Source: Allofustis seminis DSM 15817 (lineage in GTDB: Bacteria > Bacillota > Bacilli > Lactobacillales > Carnobacteriaceae_A). From it: a DNA stretch of 64,000 bases. Each line of letters opens with the position of its first letter. Position 1 is the first letter of the stretch. Below, piece after piece: positions 59,213 through 64,000 of this stretch. The DNA is taken from contig NZ_KB894079.1 of the NCBI RefSeq assembly GCF_000374325.1, positions 94,910-158,909 on the forward strand, given 5' to 3'. The notes beneath the pieces are model-generated. The model ran no database searches. It saw only the letters and a list, made by a program, of their open reading frames with translations, and had not been told where the DNA came from. The translations under genes and the position numbers were made by a program.

Positions 59213-59803
59213 ATGTCAAATAATATTGAAATGAAACGAAATTTTTTATATTGGTTTGTCCGTCATCATAAATTATCACACCCTGATGTCGTACAAATTT
59301 TGAATTATTTATATAATCATCCAACATTATTACAACAAGTGCATATAGTAGAAAATGCAGCCCAAACGCCGCGGGGTATGATATTTTATGCAGATTCAGA
59401 TGATGAACGCACTTTGACATTTATAAAAAATAGCGAAGTCTTTCATTCAATTGAAATTGCATTGAATGAAGTGAAAAAAGACTGGAGTAACCCTTTATAT
59501 GTCGAATTTATTTTTCCCTTTGCAAATGAATCACCCCTTTATTTAGCGGTCTTAGAAGATAATCCATATGCTCCGTGGAATGAAGAATTGCCAGAAGAGG
59601 CGGTAGTGCCACTTCTTAATGAGCTTGTTATGAATGATATAAAAGGGCAGATTGATGTCCTGAATCAAAAAATTAATCAGGCAATAGATTGTGGCGATTA
59701 TGAGCAATTTTTGAATTATACAAATAAAATAAAAAAATATGATGAAAAATTATCCAAGCTCAAGTCGCAAATGAATGATAGGGGGGATACACTTGGAGAT
59801 TAA
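59213..59803 (+). CDS. reoY: ReoY family proteolytic degradation factor (YpiB, UPF0302)
   Basis: 196-residue protein with the UPF0302 pattern KRNFLYWFVRHHKLSHPDVV, QILNYLYNHPTLLQQVHIVE and LAVLEDNPYAPWNEELPEE, then a C-terminal IDEYT-type helical DUF (about 150-190). In Listeria and Enterococcus ReoY, with ReoM, directs MurA to ClpCP. ReoM is not in this window. ATG 59213 follows GAGGG; the gene overlaps mazG by 11 nt. Confidence 0.85.
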   Translation: MSNNIEMKRNFLYWFVRHHKLSHPDVVQILNYLYNHPTLLQQVHIVENAAQTPRGMIFYADSDDERTLTFIKNSEVFHSIEIALNEVKKDWSNPLYVEFIFPFANESPLYLAVLEDNPYAPWNEELPEEAVVPLLNELVMNDIKGQIDVLNQKINQAIDCGDYEQFLNYTNKIKKYDEKLSKLKSQMNDRGDTLGD

Positions 59804-60125
59804 GGAAATGCAACGACAAGTGGACGAGTACATTCAACAATTTAAAGTCGGCTATTTTGAGCCACTGGCACTTTTAGCACGAATTACTGAAGAAGTTGGC
59901 GAATTGTCGCGAGAAATCAATCATTTTTATGGATCGAAGCCTAAAAAATCTACCGAAGACTATAAAACGATTGACGAAGAATTGGCAGATGTTCTCTTTA
60001 CTGTGATTTGTATGGCCAATGCATTGGATATTGATTTAGAGTCTGCTTTTTTAAGTACGATGGACAAATTCAAAGTTCGCGATAAAAATCGCTTTGAACG
60101 AGTAAAGAAAGAAGAAAGCGAATGA
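59793..60125 (+). CDS. MazG-type nucleotide pyrophosphohydrolase (YpjD-like)
   Basis: 110-residue single-domain MazG protein hydrolysing NTP or dNTP alpha-beta bonds. Metal-binding pattern is complete: EEVGELSREINH and IDEELADVLFTVICMAN. Start TTG 59793 (MEIKEMQRQVDEYIQQFK) lies 7 nt from AGGGGG; ATG 59775 is upstream of that site. It closely resembles YpjD of B. subtilis, a housekeeping protein, and overlaps reoY and cca. Confidence 0.88.
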   Translation: MEIKEMQRQVDEYIQQFKVGYFEPLALLARITEEVGELSREINHFYGSKPKKSTEDYKTIDEELADVLFTVICMANALDIDLESAFLSTMDKFKVRDKNRFERVKKEESE

Positions 60126-61336
60126 AAGAACATGAAAGAAAAATAAAATTATCCAAGATATTCCTTGAAGCGCTGCCCGTTATCGATGAAATTCAAAAAG
60201 CAGGACATGAGGCATACTTTGTTGGAGGAAGTATTCGCGATACGCTTTTAGATTTACCTGTTAATGATGTAGATATTGCCACGAGTGCTACACCTGAAGA
60301 AGTAAAGTCGATTTTTAAGCATACAATTGATATTGGAATAGAACATGGCACTATAATGGTATTATGGAAAGGGCAACCATATGAAGTGACGACCTTTCGA
60401 ACAGAATCGACATATGCAGATTACCGCCGTCCAGATACAGTAACTTTTGTCCGTTCATTAAAAGAAGATTTGAAGCGTCGTGATTTTACAATGAACGCAA
60501 TGGCAATGTCAGCTAATGGTGTATTAATTGATTATTTCAATGGAAAAGATGCGATTGAAAATAAAAGAATTGAAACAGTAGGGCTTGCGCGCGAACGTTT
60601 TAATGAAGATGCTTTGCGAATGATGCGTGCGGTCAGATTTCAAGCGCAACTTGGTTTTGAATTAGCGAACGAAACATTCCAAGCGATCAAAAAATTTGCC
60701 CCACTTCTTGAAAAGATTGCTGTTGAGAGAGTTCGTATTGAATTTGAAAAGTTATTATGCGGTAAATGGCGCAGTCTAGGTATCCAAACAATGATTCAAA
60801 CAGATTTATATCAATATTGCCCAGAAATTGCAAATAAAAAATATGAATTATTACAGCTTGCAAAGACAGATAAAATGGTACATTCTGATACAGAGGCATG
60901 GGCATTATTATCTTATTTTTTGCAATATAATGATGATACCTTTTGTGCAAAATCTTTTTTACGTAATTGGAAATTATCGAACCGTTTAATTGATGAGGTG
61001 GATACTATATTAAAAGGAATAGCAAGTCGTCCAGCAACTCCTGAAGAAGATTCTTGGTATTTATTTAGTGTTGGATTACAAGCTCTTGAAAGTATCGAAA
61101 AAATACGAGCCATTATTGGGGAACCTTCACATTTAAACGATGTAAGGGAAGCTTATCAGCAATTACCTATCACTCATCCGCAGCAACTTGCCATTACTGG
61201 AAATGATTTATTACAATATTTTGATAAAAAGCCTGGCCCATGGATAGGTCAAAAATTACACCAAGCATTGCATCATGTTGTAATAGGGCAGGTTGCCAAT
61301 CAGAAACATGAAATATTGAAAGATTTATTGAAATAA
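60122..61336 (+). CDS. cca: CCA-adding tRNA nucleotidyltransferase
   Basis: Adds or repairs the 3' CCA end of tRNAs. The 404-residue class II enzyme has YFVGGSIRDTLLDLPVNDVD with the catalytic DVD carboxylates, RRDFTMNAMAM, FNEDALRMMRAVRFQAQLGF and the helical body and tail. ATG 60122 overlaps mazG by 4 nt. Same length as other Bacilli Cca proteins. Confidence 0.95.
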   Translation: MKEHERKIKLSKIFLEALPVIDEIQKAGHEAYFVGGSIRDTLLDLPVNDVDIATSATPEEVKSIFKHTIDIGIEHGTIMVLWKGQPYEVTTFRTESTYADYRRPDTVTFVRSLKEDLKRRDFTMNAMAMSANGVLIDYFNGKDAIENKRIETVGLARERFNEDALRMMRAVRFQAQLGFELANETFQAIKKFAPLLEKIAVERVRIEFEKLLCGKWRSLGIQTMIQTDLYQYCPEIANKKYELLQLAKTDKMVHSDTEAWALLSYFLQYNDDTFCAKSFLRNWKLSNRLIDEVDTILKGIASRPATPEEDSWYLFSVGLQALESIEKIRAIIGEPSHLNDVREAYQQLPITHPQQLAITGNDLLQYFDKKPGPWIGQKLHQALHHVVIGQVANQKHEILKDLLK

Positions 61337-61346
61337 AGGTGAAAGA

Positions 61347-64000
61347 ATGAATCCAGAAATCACTTATGCCATTGTAGATATTGAAGCAACAGGCTCCAGC
61401 ATGAATTCCAATGAGAAAATAATTCAATTTGCTTGTGTCTTATATCAAAATGGGAAAATATTACAAGAATTCGATACTTTAGTGCAACCAGAACGATCCA
61501 TTCCACCTTATATTACTCGCCTTACGGGTATTTCTAATCAAGATGTGAAAGGTGCTCCATATTTTGAAGAAATAGCACCGCTTATTGCGATGATCTTACA
61601 TGATACTGTCTTTGTAGCCCATAATGTAGGGTTTGATTTCAAATTTTTGAATGAACAACTTGAAAATTATGGTTTTCCTGCACTTAAAAACAAAGCGATT
61701 GATACTGTACAACTTGCCCAGATCTTATGGCCCCAGTCACCCAATTATGCATTAGAAGATTTAGCTGAATTGCTGGAAGAGCCTTTTGATCATGCGCATA
61801 ATGCTTTATTTGATGCAAGAATGACTGTTAAATTATTGCATGCAATGTGGGAAAAAGCAGTTCATCTACCTAGTGTTACCTTACATGAATTGAGTCGATT
61901 ATCGAATGATCTTATCTTTGATACTTCTGATTTCTTCACTGATGCACGTGCTTTCAATGAAAGTTGTGATGATGATTTTAAAGTTGTTGATCATCTTGCT
62001 TTCGCACCTTATGAATATCCACTTATTCATCGTGTGGTACCACGTGATTATCCGAAAGAAAAAGCTGAAAAAGAAAAAATATTCCGACCGCCTTTTGAAA
62101 AAAGGATAAATCAATGGCATATGATGGATCTGATATATGAAAATTTTTCTAAAAAAGAAGGTACTCCAATTGCAATTGAGGCACCAGCAGGGATTGGAAA
62201 GACTTTAGGATATTTATTTCCGATGAGTTTTTTTATTGATGATAATACGCCACTCATTATTAGTACACAAACTACGTTGCTTCAAGAACAAATTAAAAAA
62301 ACGATCCATTATCAATTAAATCCTTTGACGGGATTTGATTTTGAAGTTGCGATCGTTAAAAGTGCGAACCATTATTTGAACGTTGAACGTTTTGCGCAGT
62401 GGATCGCAAGAATTGATGCCAATGATCGCTCTGCTTTTAGTTGTATGCGTATTTTGGTCTGGCTGACAGAAACCTATACGGGAGATATTGAAGAAATTGG
62501 CTATGGAAGCGAGAAAGAATTAGAACTTTGGGATATGGTTACTGGTGAGTCTTATTCAGGCATTAATCCGTACTGGAGTCAAGTTGATTTTTTAGCACGT
62601 CGCAGATGGAAAATTAATCATGCACATATTCTTGTAACTAACCACACCTTTTTATGCCATGATTGGTCCAGTGAGTATCCACTTTTGAAAAGTGATACGC
62701 TAACTATTTTTGATGAGAGTCATCATATGCCAGATATCGTCTTAAAACAGTCATTAATTCAATTTGATGCATATAAGATGGATCAGTTATTGAATCATTT
62801 GTTAGAAATCATTGACGAATTCAGTGTTCGTAATCGAATGAATCCAGACGAGTATCATCAGGTGAACTTTAATTTGAAATGGCAATTAGAAGCTTTTTCA
62901 ATTTATTTTGGAACATTTGAAAAATATTTAACGAAATTACCTTTAACACAAAAGCGGAATGGTCGGCACGAGTATGATGTGAATATGATAGATCAAACGC
63001 TTGACCAAAAAAGGCTGTATCGGGAAATTATTAAGAGTGGTACATCATTACTAAAAATTATAAATAAAGTATTGAAACGTCCTATTAAAAATGAATATCA
63101 TTATCGTCAACATCGCCTATATATCCAAAATAAATTAATCAAAATATGTGAACAATATCAGCAGTATCTTTACAATTTCCGTGAAATATTTTTAGCACAC
63201 GGTGCAGATAAATATCAGCGCTGGCTAAGTGTTATAACAATGGATCATAACTCAAGACTTGTCTTTAAAATGGCAAAGACGGACAAAAATCATTTACTTT
63301 TTGAACGACTTAAAGCCAATACTCGTCAGATTTATACGAGCAGTTCGTTGAGCAAGGGGGAGAGTATCGCTTATTTAGCGGATAGCCTGAGACTGACTGA
63401 TTTAGCATTTTATCGTGTGGATAGTGAATATTGCTACTTTGAACAGTCGCTAGTCCTATTACCAGACTCCGCTTTATACCCTAAAAAATTAGTGGATGAT
63501 TATGCAAAAGATATTACTTGTCAACTTGAAAAAATATTAATGCATACTCATCGCAAGGCATTGGTGCTATTTCAATCGCTAGATTTAATGAATTGTGTTT
63601 ATGATTTATTGATAGAACGAGAAAATCTTCAACATTATCAACTACTAGCGCAAGGAAAATCAGGAAGCCGTTTGCGTATATTGAAGCGGTTCAAACGGAA
63701 TAAACCGACTTTATTATTAGGTAGTCATTCATTTAGTGAAGGACTTGACCTGCCTCATGACCAGCTCGAGGTGATTATATTACCACGACTGCCCTTTGAT
63801 TCACCTGAATTGCCAATTTTTGAAATTTATGAACATGCGATGTTAGACAAGAACAAGAGATTTAAAGAAATTTTATTACCGCGTGCCGTTATGCGATTAA
63901 AACAAATATTTGGACGGCTCATTCGCTCTAAAAAAGATAAAGGCTTGTTAATTATTTTGGATAAACGCTATCAAACAGCCCGTTATAAGAAATCATTTAT
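61347..64000 (+). CDS. dinG: DinG-family exonuclease/helicase-like protein (3' end cut by window)
   Basis: The frame opens at ATG 61347 (AAAGGTG upstream) and is still open at 64000; about 884 residues are visible. An N-terminal DEDD exonuclease of the epsilon type (VDIEATGSS, VAHNVGFDFKFL, HNALFDARMTVKLL) is joined to an XPD-like helicase: Walker A APAGIGKTLG, DESH for the DEAH box, and motif VI RLKQIFGRLIRS near the end. Cysteines that hold the Fe-S cluster in E. coli DinG are absent (YLN where YLC is usual). S. aureus DinG has the same arrangement and acts as a nuclease. Confidence 0.93.
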   Translation, partial: MNPEITYAIVDIEATGSSMNSNEKIIQFACVLYQNGKILQEFDTLVQPERSIPPYITRLTGISNQDVKGAPYFEEIAPLIAMILHDTVFVAHNVGFDFKFLNEQLENYGFPALKNKAIDTVQLAQILWPQSPNYALEDLAELLEEPFDHAHNALFDARMTVKLLHAMWEKAVHLPSVTLHELSRLSNDLIFDTSDFFTDARAFNESCDDDFKVVDHLAFAPYEYPLIHRVVPRDYPKEKAEKEKIFRPPFEKRINQWHMMDLIYENFSKKEGTPIAIEAPAGIGKTLGYLFPMSFFIDDNTPLIISTQTTLLQEQIKKTIHYQLNPLTGFDFEVAIVKSANHYLNVERFAQWIARIDANDRSAFSCMRILVWLTETYTGDIEEIGYGSEKELELWDMVTGESYSGINPYWSQVDFLARRRWKINHAHILVTNHTFLCHDWSSEYPLLKSDTLTIFDESHHMPDIVLKQSLIQFDAYKMDQLLNHLLEIIDEFSVRNRMNPDEYHQVNFNLKWQLEAFSIYFGTFEKYLTKLPLTQKRNGRHEYDVNMIDQTLDQKRLYREIIKSGTSLLKIINKVLKRPIKNEYHYRQHRLYIQNKLIKICEQYQQYLYNFREIFLAHGADKYQRWLSVITMDHNSRLVFKMAKTDKNHLLFERLKANTRQIYTSSSLSKGESIAYLADSLRLTDLAFYRVDSEYCYFEQSLVLLPDSALYPKKLVDDYAKDITCQLEKILMHTHRKALVLFQSLDLMNCVYDLLIERENLQHYQLLAQGKSGSRLRILKRFKRNKPTLLLGSHSFSEGLDLPHDQLEVIILPRLPFDSPELPIFEIYEHAMLDKNKRFKEILLPRAVMRLKQIFGRLIRSKKDKGLLIILDKRYQTARYKKSF

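Noticed and set aside
59793-60125. MazG as a toxin-antitoxin or defence component
   Set aside because: Single-domain YpjD type within a conserved housekeeping cluster; no mazE/mazF.
61906-62109. Small hydrophobic open frame on the plus strand
   Set aside because: It lies in a shifted frame within dinG and has no ribosome site.

Overview
The window is a 64 kb piece of a low-GC Gram-positive chromosome. PolC-type replicase, SMC, HrcA with CIRCE operators, a T-box leader, ReoY/YpiA, YlxM and an LPXTG surface protein all point to Bacillota, and the DUF3013-prmA and rnc-smc-cof-ftsY-ylxM-ffh-rpsP orders point to Lactobacillales. A family such as Aerococcaceae or Carnobacteriaceae is plausible, but I cannot fix it from sequence alone. 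I see no rRNA, tRNA, CRISPR, prophage or insertion sequence.

Layout. 1-8.6 kb: the 3' part of polC, then rimP-nusA-rnpM-ylxQ-infB-rbfA behind a leader with its own terminator. 8.7-10.6 kb: truB-ribF. 10.6-15.5 kb: the heat-shock operon hrcA-grpE-dnaK-dnaJ, with a perfect CIRCE and a second degenerate CIRCE-like site. 15.9-17.4 kb: an LPXTG surface protein gene broken by two single-base G-run frameshifts, lying between dnaJ and lepA. 17.6-25.3 kb: lepA, a sirtuin, DUF3013-prmA-deoC, rel-dtd. 25.3-31.2 kb: a LytH-like amidase on the minus strand, then a T-box leader with hisS-aspS-nfo. 31.3-33.2 kb: a GntR/ABC-2 cassette with its own operator. 33.3-38.3 kb: miaA-hflX-recX-mutY and a DUF402 nucleotide phosphatase. 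38.3-47 kb: short units on alternating strands (ArAE permease, YtxH protein, queG-trmL, zwf, cshB, rluA-DUF1189, an aldo/keto reductase). 47-57.1 kb: rnc-smc-cof-ftsY-ylxM-ffh and rpsP-khpA-rimM-trmD. 57.2-64 kb: comC, ypiA-reoY-mazG-cca and the 5' part of dinG.

Most genes serve translation (initiation, ribosome assembly, tRNA charging and modification), protein folding and export, and DNA repair, and are tightly packed with 1, 4 or 11 nt overlaps. Four convergent pairs share one bidirectional hairpin terminator. Promoters often carry an extended -10 (TGn), and about eight genes appear to start with TTG.

I found no convincing undescribed multi-gene system; the window is mainly housekeeping. 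The points most worth a second look are: an Asp-specific T-box in front of hisS-aspS (GAC specifier and TGGC both fit tRNA-Asp); a second CIRCE-like site 53 bp from the perfect one; a MutY with all four Fe-S cysteines replaced; the terminator in the rimP-nusA leader; the doubly frameshifted surface protein; the autoregulated GntR-ABC cassette; and deoC occupying the usual place of rsmE.
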